Positions 33,852-42,132 of a DNA stretch of 64,000 nucleotides are shown piece by piece. The stretch is taken from assembly GCF_023701745.1 (NCBI RefSeq), contig NZ_JAJOZB010000001.1, positions 1,364,001 through 1,428,000 on the forward strand, written 5' to 3'. Each line of letters starts with the position of its first letter. The stretch's first letter is position 1. The notes under the pieces were generated by a model. The model had not been told where the DNA came from. It searched no databases and saw only the letters and a program-made list of their open reading frames with translations. The translations under genes were made by a program, and so were the position numbers. The DNA is from Streptomyces sp. RKAG293 (GTDB lineage Bacteria > Actinomycetota > Actinomycetes > Streptomycetales > Streptomycetaceae).

Positions 33852-33962
33852 GGATGCCCCCAGGAGTACGACCAACTGTTGGGGCGTCACCGTATCGCCC
33901 GGGGCAGCACCTACACAGCCGAGGCCCCGCTCTGGATGAACGGGGCCGGGTGCCACAACCTC

Positions 33963-34835
33963 TTACGAGGCGGCGGCGGGTTGCTTCTCGGACTCGGGTG
34001 TGGGCGACGGTTTGACCTCCGCGATGATGGTGCGGCCCCACCGTTCTCCCCGGTTGAACAGCTCGCCGAGCTCCTTGCCGGTGAGTGGGTTGCCGCTCCT
34101 GAGGCTGTGGAGGTAAGCCCGTTGAGCCTCTTCCTGCCGCCCGATGGCATGGAGCCGCTGCCGTTTGGGCCCAGTTCTGGCCCACTGAATGCCGTGCCCA
34201 GAATCGGCCGGCGGCGGCAGTGCCGCCGAGTGATCTTGCGGCTTCTCTGGCTCCTGGGGGGAGTCAGTACCGTCTGGCGGCAGATGATCTTGCGGGGACT
34301 CGGCTACTTTTACAAGATCGACTGCCGCTGCGGCCGCCGTTGGCGGCGGCAATGGATCAAGGTCGGGCAGGGGGTCCGGCCCGGCAATCTGCGGCAGTCG
34401 ATCATGGAGCGCCTGCCGGGCCGCTGTGTGCCCGATGGCCAGCAAAGCACCTGAACAGACGGCCATGAAGCCATCCACGGCCACGGGCCCGATTGCCGCG
34501 CTCACGGGGTCCTCGCCGTAGGCCGCCAGGAGCGCGGCCATGTGGCGATACGAGATCACAGCGGCGATCCCGGCAACGGCAGTTAGGCCGCCGTGCCGCA
34601 CGAGTTTCCACAACCAACCGTCCGGCCAGTGCACGCGTGAGATGACTTCGATGGAAATTAGCAGCGCCACCGGCCAGAATGCCGCCGCCACGATGGCGCC
34701 CGCTTGCGGCGTCCAGGTGGCAGCCGCCTTGCTCGGTCTGAGGTAGCTATGGGCAACGTTGGCGGCAATAGATGCCACGATTCCTACACCAAATCCTAGC
34801 CGCGCCCAACTGCGGCCAGGCGAAGAGTCAGCCAT
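33963..34835 (-). CDS. DUF2637 membrane protein (Spd/transfer-associated)
   Basis: 290 residues. Four hydrophobic helices are followed by a Pro/Ala-rich linker and a basic C-terminal helical domain (TGKELGELFNRGERWGRTII), which looks like a winged or HTH end. The segment FWPVALLISIEVISRV with SYRHMAALLAAYGED is typical of DUF2637 proteins, found on Streptomyces plasmids and ICEs among spread and transfer genes. Confidence 0.85.
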   Translation of the reverse strand: MADSSPGRSWARLGFGVGIVASIAANVAHSYLRPSKAAATWTPQAGAIVAAAFWPVALLISIEVISRVHWPDGWLWKLVRHGGLTAVAGIAAVISYRHMAALLAAYGEDPVSAAIGPVAVDGFMAVCSGALLAIGHTAARQALHDRLPQIAGPDPLPDLDPLPPPTAAAAAVDLVKVAESPQDHLPPDGTDSPQEPEKPQDHSAALPPPADSGHGIQWARTGPKRQRLHAIGRQEEAQRAYLHSLRSGNPLTGKELGELFNRGERWGRTIIAEVKPSPTPESEKQPAAAS

Positions 34836-34924
34836 ACAAGTTCCCTTCTCTCGGCCGCATATTGAGCATACTAAAAACGTGACATTGTGTCAGTTATGTC
34901 CAACTCCGCTGGATTGGACACGTT

Positions 34925-35188
34925 CTAGCCCCACTCGCGCTCTTCTTGCTGCGGCTCCTGCTGCTTCAATCTGGCAAGCTCGAAAATGACCGCGCCGATA
35001 GCGTGCTCAAGCTGGCCGATCTGTTGATAGATATCGTGCAGCTGGCCATCCGTACCGTCTGCGGCCAGGGCTATCGACCCTCGCACGGTATCCGCGTAGT
35101 CGTAATAGGCCGCCCTGAGATCGGTTGCCAGAGAATACAACAGGCCCAGTTGGTTCGCAACGTCCTCGATCAAAACCTCTTGCATCAT
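34925..35188 (-). CDS. Small helical hypothetical protein
   Basis: 87 residues, almost wholly helical (LYSLATDLRAAYYDYADTV, IYQQIGQLEHAIGAVIFELA), possibly a coiled coil. It lies five bases below the replication-relaxation gene in the transfer operon. No domain is recognised. Confidence 0.65.
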   Translation of the reverse strand: MMQEVLIEDVANQLGLLYSLATDLRAAYYDYADTVRGSIALAADGTDGQLHDIYQQIGQLEHAIGAVIFELARLKQQEPQQEEREWG

Positions 35189-35193
35189 GCCTC

Positions 35194-35976
35194 CTAGGTG
35201 GTGAGAAACTGTGCGGCGTCGTCGAGTTGAGTAAGGCGAAACAAGTCCGCGCCGCCGTGGTCGTTAATCTTTCGCTGGATGTAGCGCGCCCGCGTGCTGT
35301 CGGGCACGACGAACACAACAGCGGGGAACCTCCCCCCAGTCCATTGCTGGTGCGCGGCGGTGTACGCCCTGAGCTTTGCGGGAATCTTCTGGCCCCACTC
35401 GCTACCCTCGTCCACTTCGATGAAGCAGTCCCGCAAGTTGTCGCCGAGCTGAATTTGCACCCGGGCGTCTGGCCGAAGGGGCGTCATGCCAACCGTCAAA
35501 GCGGATTGCTCTTCTGGGTGGAATCTCACGGGCCCGCACAGTCCGTCATGCTCAGCCATGGCAAGTTGCACCCGAAGTTCAACGATGTCGTGCGTGTGCA
35601 TCCGGCGGGAACGGGCCGCGCTCGTCGGCGGGATGTAGACGTAACCGCCGCTGCCACCTTCAAAGCCGCCAACCCAACGTACGCCCGGCATCCGCTTTAT
35701 CGCGCCCTTTAGTACCAGACTTCTCAGAGTGCGTTGGACCCGAGTAGGGCGTGACCGGTCGGTGCCGTCCCGGTAGAAGTGGAGTCGGGATATTTGGCTC
35801 GTGGTGACTTGGTGGAAGTCGAGGACGGTTTGGACGATGGACAGGTGGCGGGGGGAGAGTGGGGAATGAGGGGTCACCAGGCGCCCCCAGTCCGGCCGTT
35901 GCGCGGCCCGTTTGACCCGGCCAGCGGCCCTATGGGGTGTCTCGCGATCCATACACCGATCCATACAGCGATGCAT
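35194..35976 (-). CDS. Replication-relaxation family protein
   Basis: About 260 residues from ATG 35976, just after the coupling-protein stop, with GGAGG upstream. A winged-helix-like N-terminus (LSIVQTVLDFHQVTTSQISR, RTLRSLVLKGAIKRM) is followed by a nuclease-like part (PDARVQIQLGD … CFIEVDEGSEWGQKIPAKLRAY). The D … E-V-D pattern fits the replication-relaxation family of actinobacterial plasmids and ICEs. It is the best candidate for the DNA-processing partner of the coupling ATPase, but nicking activity is unproven in what I can see. Confidence 0.8.
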   Translation of the reverse strand: MHRCMDRCMDRETPHRAAGRVKRAAQRPDWGRLVTPHSPLSPRHLSIVQTVLDFHQVTTSQISRLHFYRDGTDRSRPTRVQRTLRSLVLKGAIKRMPGVRWVGGFEGGSGGYVYIPPTSAARSRRMHTHDIVELRVQLAMAEHDGLCGPVRFHPEEQSALTVGMTPLRPDARVQIQLGDNLRDCFIEVDEGSEWGQKIPAKLRAYTAAHQQWTGGRFPAVVFVVPDSTRARYIQRKINDHGGADLFRLTQLDDAAQFLTT

Positions 35977-35980
35977 ACCG

Positions 35981-38125
35981 TCACCAAGCCACCTCCGGGG
36001 CCGCCGTGGTGGCTGTCTGGCCCTGCCTCTTGCGCTGGTCGCCGAGGACTTCATCAATGCTCCGGCCATATCGGCTGTTTGACTTCTCAATAGCTGTTTG
36101 CCTGGTTCCAAGTGATGGAGTCGGCGGGAACGTTCGGGCAGTAGCCGCCACGCCGCCGTCGAGCTTCACCACCACCTCAAACTTTTCGAGGGTCTGAAAG
36201 TCGGCGGCGGTGAGCTCACACGCCAACTCGCGCGCTATGACGAGTGCGTCAGCGGCCGAGCAGGGGAACACGATTTTGGAGCGGGTGTTAGGCATGATGG
36301 AATCCCTTATGTTGGGTGAGAGCTGGCTCATGTACTGATGCGCCAGCACGAAGCCGACGCCGTATTTACGCGACTCGGCCAACACATCGGCGAAGTTAGT
36401 TGGAGTGCTGACGTAATTCTGGAACTCGTCGATGAAGACAGCGAAAGGGGAGCGCTCATGCACGGGGATGGCACTACGGCCTTGGGCGGCTTGCAGTACC
36501 TTCGCGACGAGCAATGCCCCAAACAGTCGGGACGTTTCATCGCCGAGTTGACCCTTGCTGAGTGAGACAATCAGGATTTTGCGCTGCCGAATAATAGCTT
36601 CAAGGTCGAGGCCCCTCCCGGCTTGCCCGAGGCAGGCCCGAAGGTTCGGCCGGACTTCAAAGGCCCGCAGCCGCCGCAACACGGGCGCGGTGACGTCGAG
36701 TTGCCGGTTTGGAGATTGGCCGTTGTACCACTGCCAGAAGTTCTTTAGCGCTGGGTCGTCCAAGTCCTTCGTTAGCCGGTGCCGGAAGGTGTTGGAAGCT
36801 GCGTCTACTCCCAGTAGCGCGGGTATGTCCATGAGGGTCATACCGGCCTGGGCAAGGGTGAGCACACTCGACCGCAGCACATCGGCCGTCTGGGGCAAGC
36901 GGTGGATGTCATACAACTTGTCGAAGACGGCCAGGATTTGGTCCATGACGATGTACGGGTCGCCAGCGAAGACGTTGAGCGAGATCGAGCGGCTACTGTC
37001 TGCCGGGTTGAACCACACCACATCGTTGAGACGGTGGTGGGGGATGCGGTCAACTATGTTGTTCGCCGCATCGCCATGTGGGTCGATGAAGACGCCACCA
37101 GAGCCGCTCTGAACCGTCTGAAGAAACAGATTCTCTAGTACGGTCGTCTTGCCGGTTGCCGTGGCTCCTAGGACATGCATATGGCGTGTGAGCGCATCCA
37201 CCGACATCGTCAGGTCGCGCGTATCGCCAGGGTAGTTACTCACTCCCACCCGGATACCGTCCCGCGGCATGTCTCGGCCGGCTGCCAACCTACGGCTTTG
37301 CCCAAGTGCCAGTCCCGGTACTTGCGGCGTCCCGATGGGGAGGGCGCACACGACAGCCAGGGCGTGGGCTTTGAGTTGTCCGGGCCAACGGATGGTTGGA
37401 GCAGAGCGGTTGTTAACTCGGGTCGTCCACTCCGTGCGGAGCTTGCGCGCCTGGAAGACTTGCAAGCCGCTGTAGGCCGAGAGCGTGCGTTTGATGAGGG
37501 CTTTGGCGCGGATGTCGTTGCCAGATGCCGCCAGCCGCCCCACTACCCAGAAGGCAGAGTCTTGCTTGGGGTCGATGACGTTGCCGATGGGCGTCATGAC
37601 GAACTGGACGATGACGGCTTCATTTTCGTGCAAGTCGGTCATGCTACGGAGCAACACCGGGACGAGTCGGGGGTCGGGATGTATCTCCTTGAAGGCCCCG
37701 TGCTCGTCCTCCACGATGACGTCACGGCGGGCAAGCTCAATGGCGTAGTTCCAGCGCCGAGGTTGCTGGGCCACCTCTTCAACCCGTATGCCGGGTATGA
37801 CACCGGAGAGGTGGCCGCGCACGATGTCCGCCACGTTCGGCGGGAAGCTGATCAGGTAGTGAATGCCTGTGTGGGTCGCCAGGACTTCAAAGGCAATCGT
37901 GTTGCGGCCGAAGGGTTCACCCACACGACGCACGGGCCGGTACAGCCCCCGGAGCGAGGTGAAGAGTAACGCCGCGTCGTCGTGCTTGAGCTCGCGCGGG
38001 AAGGTGAGGTGGTACGTGGCATGGCCGGTGTCCAATTGATGTTGTCCCCAATTTCGTGTGACGAAGAGACCTCCAATGAGCAGGCCGCTGAAAGTGACAG
38101 CGATGTCGAACCAAACTAGAATCAC
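35981..38125 (-). CDS. VirD4/TraD-type conjugative coupling ATPase
   Basis: 714 residues. An N-terminal membrane segment (WFDIAVTFSGLLIGGLFV), a ~280-residue domain, Walker A GATATGKTT (residues 320-328) and Walker B FAVFIDEFQNY (about 561-571) are seen, with the C-terminal TraD/TraG-like motif LAESRKYGVGFVLAHQYMS. Such ATPases pump single-stranded DNA with a relaxase through a type IV-like channel, unlike the FtsK-type TraB of Streptomyces mycelial transfer. The start overlaps the upstream gene by four bases. Confidence 0.9.
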   Translation of the reverse strand: MILVWFDIAVTFSGLLIGGLFVTRNWGQHQLDTGHATYHLTFPRELKHDDAALLFTSLRGLYRPVRRVGEPFGRNTIAFEVLATHTGIHYLISFPPNVADIVRGHLSGVIPGIRVEEVAQQPRRWNYAIELARRDVIVEDEHGAFKEIHPDPRLVPVLLRSMTDLHENEAVIVQFVMTPIGNVIDPKQDSAFWVVGRLAASGNDIRAKALIKRTLSAYSGLQVFQARKLRTEWTTRVNNRSAPTIRWPGQLKAHALAVVCALPIGTPQVPGLALGQSRRLAAGRDMPRDGIRVGVSNYPGDTRDLTMSVDALTRHMHVLGATATGKTTVLENLFLQTVQSGSGGVFIDPHGDAANNIVDRIPHHRLNDVVWFNPADSSRSISLNVFAGDPYIVMDQILAVFDKLYDIHRLPQTADVLRSSVLTLAQAGMTLMDIPALLGVDAASNTFRHRLTKDLDDPALKNFWQWYNGQSPNRQLDVTAPVLRRLRAFEVRPNLRACLGQAGRGLDLEAIIRQRKILIVSLSKGQLGDETSRLFGALLVAKVLQAAQGRSAIPVHERSPFAVFIDEFQNYVSTPTNFADVLAESRKYGVGFVLAHQYMSQLSPNIRDSIMPNTRSKIVFPCSAADALVIARELACELTAADFQTLEKFEVVVKLDGGVAATARTFPPTPSLGTRQTAIEKSNSRYGRSIDEVLGDQRKRQGQTATTAAPEVAW

Positions 38126-38376
38126 TCACCCATAATACGATCTATTTTCTCTTGGGCTTTGCGTTCCAGATCGTTGAGCCGTTGGTGTACCCGCACTTCG
38201 TTCGCCGCAATGTTTCTGATGGCCTCGTCTCGCTGATACCGCATGTTGTCTTCTAGTAGCTTGTCTTTGGCTGCTTCTGAGGCCCCATTGCCCTCGAACA
38301 ACGAACTTATTACGGCGCAGATCAGCACTGCGATGGGCGACAGGACGCAGAACCCGAGTACTTGAATCTCCGTCAT
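38122..38376 (-). CDS. Small membrane protein with coiled coil, transfer operon
   Basis: 84 residues. An N-terminal helix (VLGFCVLSPIAVLICAVISSLF) is followed by a charged coiled coil (KDKLLEDNMRYQRDEAIRNI … RLNDLERKAQEKIDRI). It overlaps both neighbours (ATGA with the coupling ATPase, TGATG with the gene before), so translation is coupled. Probably a structural part of the transfer apparatus (inference). Confidence 0.75.
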   Translation of the reverse strand: MTEIQVLGFCVLSPIAVLICAVISSLFEGNGASEAAKDKLLEDNMRYQRDEAIRNIAANEVRVHQRLNDLERKAQEKIDRIMGE

Positions 38377-38696
38377 CAGAAGCCCCCTCCGATGATGCGG
38401 TTACTGTCGCGCTCCCACTCGTCAAAGACGTTCTCCAGAGCCTGTTGCACACGGGGGTTTTCGTTTTTGACCAGCACGCCCATGATGCGTTCCATGAGCT
38501 CGACGTGCTTTTCCATCTGCACCTCGCGGAGGCCCAGGGCGATTTCCAGGCGAAGTGCTTTCACGGCGCCCTCAAGTCGTGTCAGGAAGATCGCTTGCCG
38601 AGCCGTCCGCTCCAGGGCTCGTATCTCCTGCATCGGTGCCCTGTCCCGCATCGGTATGAGGTTGTGGTCGTCGGGTGTGTAGCGCTCCACGGACAT
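38376..38696 (-). CDS. Helical hypothetical protein, transfer operon
   Basis: 106 residues from ATG 38696, with a GGAGAG ribosome site. A long amphipathic helix (ALERTARQAIFLTRLEGAVK … HVELMERIMGVLV) suggests a coiled-coil oligomer. It lies between a longer acidic protein (overlapping by 125 bp) and the membrane coiled-coil protein. Confidence 0.7.
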   Translation of the reverse strand: MSVERYTPDDHNLIPMRDRAPMQEIRALERTARQAIFLTRLEGAVKALRLEIALGLREVQMEKHVELMERIMGVLVKNENPRVQQALENVFDEWERDSNRIIGGGF

Positions 38697-38862
38697 AGTT
38701 TGCTCTCCTCTGCTGTAGGTAGGTTGTCCAGTCGCTGCCTCTGATTTGCCGTTGGGCCGCCACGTACTTCTGAAAGTTCGTGTGCGTCTCAATCAGGCGC
38801 TCTAGTTGAAGCTCCTCCCAACTGGTGTCGTCATCAGCCCAGTCGATTTCGTCTTCTTCCAA
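38572..38862 (-). CDS. Acidic hypothetical protein overlapping the next gene
   Basis: 96 residues from a TTG start with GGGAGGA just upstream. The first ~60 residues look coding (EEDEIDWADDDTSWEELQLE, FQKYVAAQRQIRG). The last ~40 overlap the start of the next gene in another frame and are low-complexity. The overlap of 125 bp is unusual; a frameshift in one of the two is possible. Confidence 0.5.
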   Translation of the reverse strand: MEEDEIDWADDDTSWEELQLERLIETHTNFQKYVAAQRQIRGSDWTTYLQQRRANYVRGALHTRRPQPHTDAGQGTDAGDTSPGADGSASDLPDTT

Positions 38863-38920
38863 CGCTTCCTCCCTCGCCGCTGCCGCGCCGGCGGCTACTC
38901 ACTCCGGCGCGGCAGCGGAG

Positions 38921-39142
38921 TCAGTCACGGGTACGGTTCCGGCTCCAGCCGCTCGACACGTGGCGGCAGAGCCGGGCGTACGACTCCTCGATCTCGCGCA
39001 AGTAGCCGACGGCTATGGCGTCGGCACCGATCACGACCTTGATGAAGCGGTGGCGTCCGCCCACTTGCTCCATGAGGGCGTGCAGCTCGCGGCGTAGGCC
39101 GCGGTCCCACTCGTCGTCGTGCTGGCCTTCGTGTGCGCTCAT
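38921..39142 (-). CDS. First gene of the transfer operon, hypothetical
   Basis: 73 residues from ATG 39142 with GGAAGGAA upstream. Helical, with HALMEQVGGRHRFIKVVIGA and AVGYLREIEESYARLCRHV. It begins the leftward operon that runs to 33070. No domain is recognised. Confidence 0.65.
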   Translation of the reverse strand: MSAHEGQHDDEWDRGLRRELHALMEQVGGRHRFIKVVIGADAIAVGYLREIEESYARLCRHVSSGWSRNRTRD

Positions 39143-39278
39143 GTGGGTTGTTCCTTCCTGTCCTCTTCCGGGTCGGCATCCCAGGTGGGACGCTGGCAAT
39201 CCACAGCACCACACTCGAAAGCCCCCTCCTGGCAAGGGACTGGCAAGACGCAAGATCGATAGGACGGAACGGGGTCAG

Positions 39279-40481
39279 ATGGACGGCACCGAGGACGACG
39301 AACTCGAACAACAACTTGCCTCGGCGCTGCAAGACGCCATCAGTCAGACCGGGGGATTGCAATACCAAGCAATTGGTGAACTACGCATGCTGCTTGAACT
39401 TCCCCAAGTACGCCGCCAACTAAATGAGTTCAGCACCCCAGCCGACCAACTGCTAGCTGTGCGCGCGTCAGTTACGCAAGCAATCTCGGCCATCACCGAA
39501 CCACAACAAGTGCTCAGACGCGGGCGCGCTTGGTCGCCAGAGCTGGTTTCATCCAGAAAGATTCGCGATGCCATCAGCCATCTACTTAACGAGGTCGTCG
39601 AACCCCTTAAATCCACGGGAACGCAGCGACGAGATCATGTCATCGGATTGCTAGAGCTTGGCATCGCTGTCACTTCGATGAGGCGTCGCGAAGTGGGCCC
39701 CGAGTTCCAACTGATGTGCCTACTGGCCCGGAAATTGATAGCGCTCCAACGGAGGCCCGTCAGGTTTGAGAGGATTGAAATAAATTACAAATTCTTTGAG
39801 GAATATGAATCGCCGTTCGGCATCCGCCTTGAAAGTGCCTACGTGTCTTGTTCCGTGGAAACTCTGCGCGCACACAGATCATTCGAAGACACTGGCTTCT
39901 ACTTGATTCCATGGAGAGGCGTACTGAAGCCCAGTACCCCGTTCACTCAATATATCTATAGCCAACTAGCTCATTACTCCGACTACGCGCCGAAAAATGT
40001 CCACCTAGCTGACATCATTTCTCATGGCGAGGAGGATACCGACCAGGAGAGAAACCCTGTTTTGACCGTACCTTTTAGGGGCCTCTGGGAGCTCGGGGGT
40101 TCGCACTACAGCTACTCGATCACATACCCTCTCAGTGATCGCAGCACATGCGCCCGCCCTGGAGACGAGAATTACGAGCTGATCGCGATCCCAGCGGGCA
40201 ACATGAAGGGAACCGTTTCGATAGAAATTACTACACCAAGACCGATAGAAATCAGCGAGGTTGGTTATTCTCGCCGCCTCATCTTCAATGCCTTTCAAGC
40301 CATAGGCAATACGTATCACAGCATATACCAGTTCGATTCCCTAGCCGCTGGCCGCCCTTTCGGTCTGGTAATACATTGGAAAGACGAACCAGGCAAGAGG
40401 GACAGGGAATTTCATAAGTTGGCTACTTCATCAAACGTAGACTGGGGCGAATGGCTCCGTAAATTTATGGAGGAGCCGTAG
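39279..40481 (+). CDS. Unrecognised 400-residue cargo protein
   Basis: About 400 residues from ATG 39279. The N-terminal ~150 are helical (LEQQLASALQDAISQTGGLQ … HVIGLLELGIAVTSMRRRE). The rest is beta-rich with many aromatics (YKFFEEYESPFGIRLESAYV). I do not recognise it. It is divergent from the transfer operon, ends in its own terminator, and is richer in A/T than the chromosome, as expected for cargo. Confidence 0.7.
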   Translation: MDGTEDDELEQQLASALQDAISQTGGLQYQAIGELRMLLELPQVRRQLNEFSTPADQLLAVRASVTQAISAITEPQQVLRRGRAWSPELVSSRKIRDAISHLLNEVVEPLKSTGTQRRDHVIGLLELGIAVTSMRRREVGPEFQLMCLLARKLIALQRRPVRFERIEINYKFFEEYESPFGIRLESAYVSCSVETLRAHRSFEDTGFYLIPWRGVLKPSTPFTQYIYSQLAHYSDYAPKNVHLADIISHGEEDTDQERNPVLTVPFRGLWELGGSHYSYSITYPLSDRSTCARPGDENYELIAIPAGNMKGTVSIEITTPRPIEISEVGYSRRLIFNAFQAIGNTYHSIYQFDSLAAGRPFGLVIHWKDEPGKRDREFHKLATSSNVDWGEWLRKFMEEP

Positions 40482-40499
40482 CGTGAGCCACGGCTCCTC
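40470..40499 (+). terminator. Terminator overlapping the stop of the 400-residue gene
   Basis: A ten-base stem, GAGGAGCCGT / ACGGCTCCTC, that includes the stop codon. Confidence 0.6.
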
Positions 40500-40531
40500 G
40501 GAAATGGTTGCACCTGCGAGCGTCTCGCTGC

Positions 40532-40951
40532 CTACATCCACCCATTAGGCGTAGGCGTCGTTCCTGCCTCCTTGCTTTTGGCGAGCCGGATCACGTGGCC
40601 CTCTTCGAGTTGCCCCTCAATGCCCGTATAGAGGATGCCGTTAACCCAAATTTTCTCCGGGTAGTCACCGACGACCAGTCCCTCAAACTCATAGCAAGGA
40701 AGGCCGTCATCGATGTCCGGGCTGTAGACGACGCGAAGATTCGTGGGACAGATGCGTAGAGGAAACCTGCTGATCTCATCCAGGGCGGTTAGGGAGCCGC
40801 ACGCCTCAAACATCAATGACTTCGGTGCGCCCCGTCGACTCGACTTCATGCATTCGAAGATGTCATCGATCGAGTAAAACAGCACACCAGGCGCGGGGTG
40901 ATGCAGGCGCATGCTCGGGTGCGTAGCATCAAGTCTGAGCTTCTCTTTCAT
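40532..40951 (-). CDS. Hypothetical protein near the right end
   Basis: 139 residues from ATG 40951 (GAGG upstream). Mixed alpha/beta composition, with MRLHHPAPGVLFYSIDDIFE and LRVVYSPDIDDGLPCYEFEG, looks like a real globular protein. No domain is recognised. It is the last supported gene before the right junction. Confidence 0.65.
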   Translation of the reverse strand: MKEKLRLDATHPSMRLHHPAPGVLFYSIDDIFECMKSSRRGAPKSLMFEACGSLTALDEISRFPLRICPTNLRVVYSPDIDDGLPCYEFEGLVVGDYPEKIWVNGILYTGIEGQLEEGHVIRLAKSKEAGTTPTPNGWM

Positions 40952-40992
40952 ACCAAGCCTCACTTGGTCGTGGCCTGGCTTCTATATCCAGA

Positions 40993-41022
40993 CCGCACCC
41001 CTATCCCTCAGCAGGGGTGCGG
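40993..41022. terminator. Hairpin upstream of the 40532 gene
   Basis: A ten-base perfect stem, CCGCACCCCT / AGGGGTGCGG, with a ten-base loop, in the intergenic region near the right end. Confidence 0.55.
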
Positions 41023-41322
41023 CATGAATCAACTTTTATCTCATGTAGTAGAAAGCAATGCAAGCAAAAGCGTGTCCAGCACCCCACCGTTGTCCCTTCT
41101 TTCTCGGGCAGCGCCTCGACGCGCGCATCTACCAGTGGCAGGGCAGGGGGACCGCCCAGCCGCCCGCCGTGATCTTGCCGCCCTGTCTGGCATGGTCGCC
41201 CTGGTCGGCCGCTCCGCTGGCGACCCTGACGGCCGTCCGCCGTCCGGGCATGCGTTCGAGGTCAACGGCAAGCCGCTGACCTGGGCAAAGAGGAGGGGCG
41301 TGCCAAAAACCGTGTGCCGCGC
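41023..41322. other. Non-coding right end of the element
   Basis: About 300 bp of higher-GC DNA between the hairpin and the junction. Short open frames exist on both strands but none has a ribosome site or a recognisable product. I see nothing else here. Confidence 0.4.
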
Positions 41323-42132
41323 CTACGGGGTGCATAGGCTATGGATGGCGTTGCCGAAGGTCTCCAGGCCGGTCACGACCGAGGCCGTGTCCGCACCGAG
41401 CACCTCGACGCGGTCGCCGACCCGCACGGTCCCCCGCTCGACGGCGCCCGTGACGACCGTGCCCCGACCGGTGATGGTCAGCACGTTCTCCACCGAGAGC
41501 AGGAACGGCGCGTCGGTGTAGCGCACCGGCATCGGCACCTGGGTGTCGACGGCGTCCAGCAACTCACCGACCGCCGCCGTCCACCGCGGATCGCCCTCCA
41601 GCGCCCGCAGCCCCGACACCCGCACCACCGCGGCCGACTCCCCCGGGTATCCGTGCGCGCTGAGCAGGTCGCGCACCTCCAGCTCGACCAGGTCGGTCAG
41701 CTCGGGGTCACCGGCGTCGGCCTTGTTGAGCGCCACGACGATGTGCTCGACCCCCACCTGCCGGGCGAGCAGCACGTGCTCGGCGGTCTGCGGCATCACG
41801 CCGTCGAGCGCCGAGACGACCAGGATCGCCCCGTCGAGCTGGGCCGCACCGGTGATCATGTTCTTCACGTAGTCGGCGTGCCCGGGCATGTCCACGTGCG
41901 CGTAGTGCCGGGTGGCGGTCTCGTACTCGACGTGCGAGATGGTGATCGTGATCCCGCGGGCGGCCTCCTCCGGCGCCCGGTCGATCCGGTCGAACGGCAC
42001 GAAGGTGCCGGTCCCCCGGTCGGCGAGCACCTTGGTGATCGCGGCGGTCAGCGTCGTCTTGCCGTGGTCGACGTGGCCCATCGTGCCGATGTTGAGGTGC
42101 GGCTTGGTGCGCACGTATGCCGTCTTGGACAT
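41323..42132 (-). pseudogene. tuf3: 5' fragment of split EF-Tu gene (G domain and start of domain II)
   Basis: Encodes 260 residues of EF-Tu followed by nine residues from the element (NAIHSLCTP) and a stop. G-domain motifs are intact: [22 protein letters not shown]. It ends in domain II after VVTGLETFG. The ATG at 42132 follows GAGGAAGAAG. Together with the 14994-15386 fragment it forms a complete EF-Tu3-like protein of about 390 residues. The truncated product lacks most of domains II-III and should not work as an elongation factor. Confidence 0.93.
41335..41365. other. attR of the integrated element (crossover TT at 41351-41352)
   Basis: Element DNA GGCTATggatGGCG lies left of TT, and tuf3 DNA GCCGAAGGTCTCC right of it. 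The joined flanks give attB arms GGACTCCATCGGC and, reversed, GGAGACCTTCGGC around TT, a 10/13 palindrome within the tuf3 coding sequence. Confidence 0.85.

Larger units (their letters stand above)
15386..41351. mobile_element. Integrative, probably conjugative element inserted in tuf3
   Basis: About 25.97 kb of visibly AT-richer DNA with different codon usage, flanked by the two parts of one EF-Tu gene. It has a serine integrase adjacent to the left end, parA/parB-like genes, a VirD4-type coupling ATPase with a small membrane-protein operon, and a block of defence-like cargo. It lacks the FtsK/TraB-type translocase of classic Streptomyces AICEs. Joining the ends gives a palindromic attP: arms GGCTATggatGGCG and, reversed, GGCTATacgtGGCG around TT. 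No relaxase is recognised with certainty, so self-transfer is likely but not shown. Confidence 0.92.

Noticed and set aside
15386..41351. Classifying the element as a prophage
   Set aside because: No capsid, terminase, portal or tail genes are seen; partition and coupling-ATPase genes indicate a conjugative or plasmid-like element.
40898..41521. Open frames spanning the right junction
   Set aside because: They are antisense to tuf3 and lack ribosome sites and recognisable sequence.
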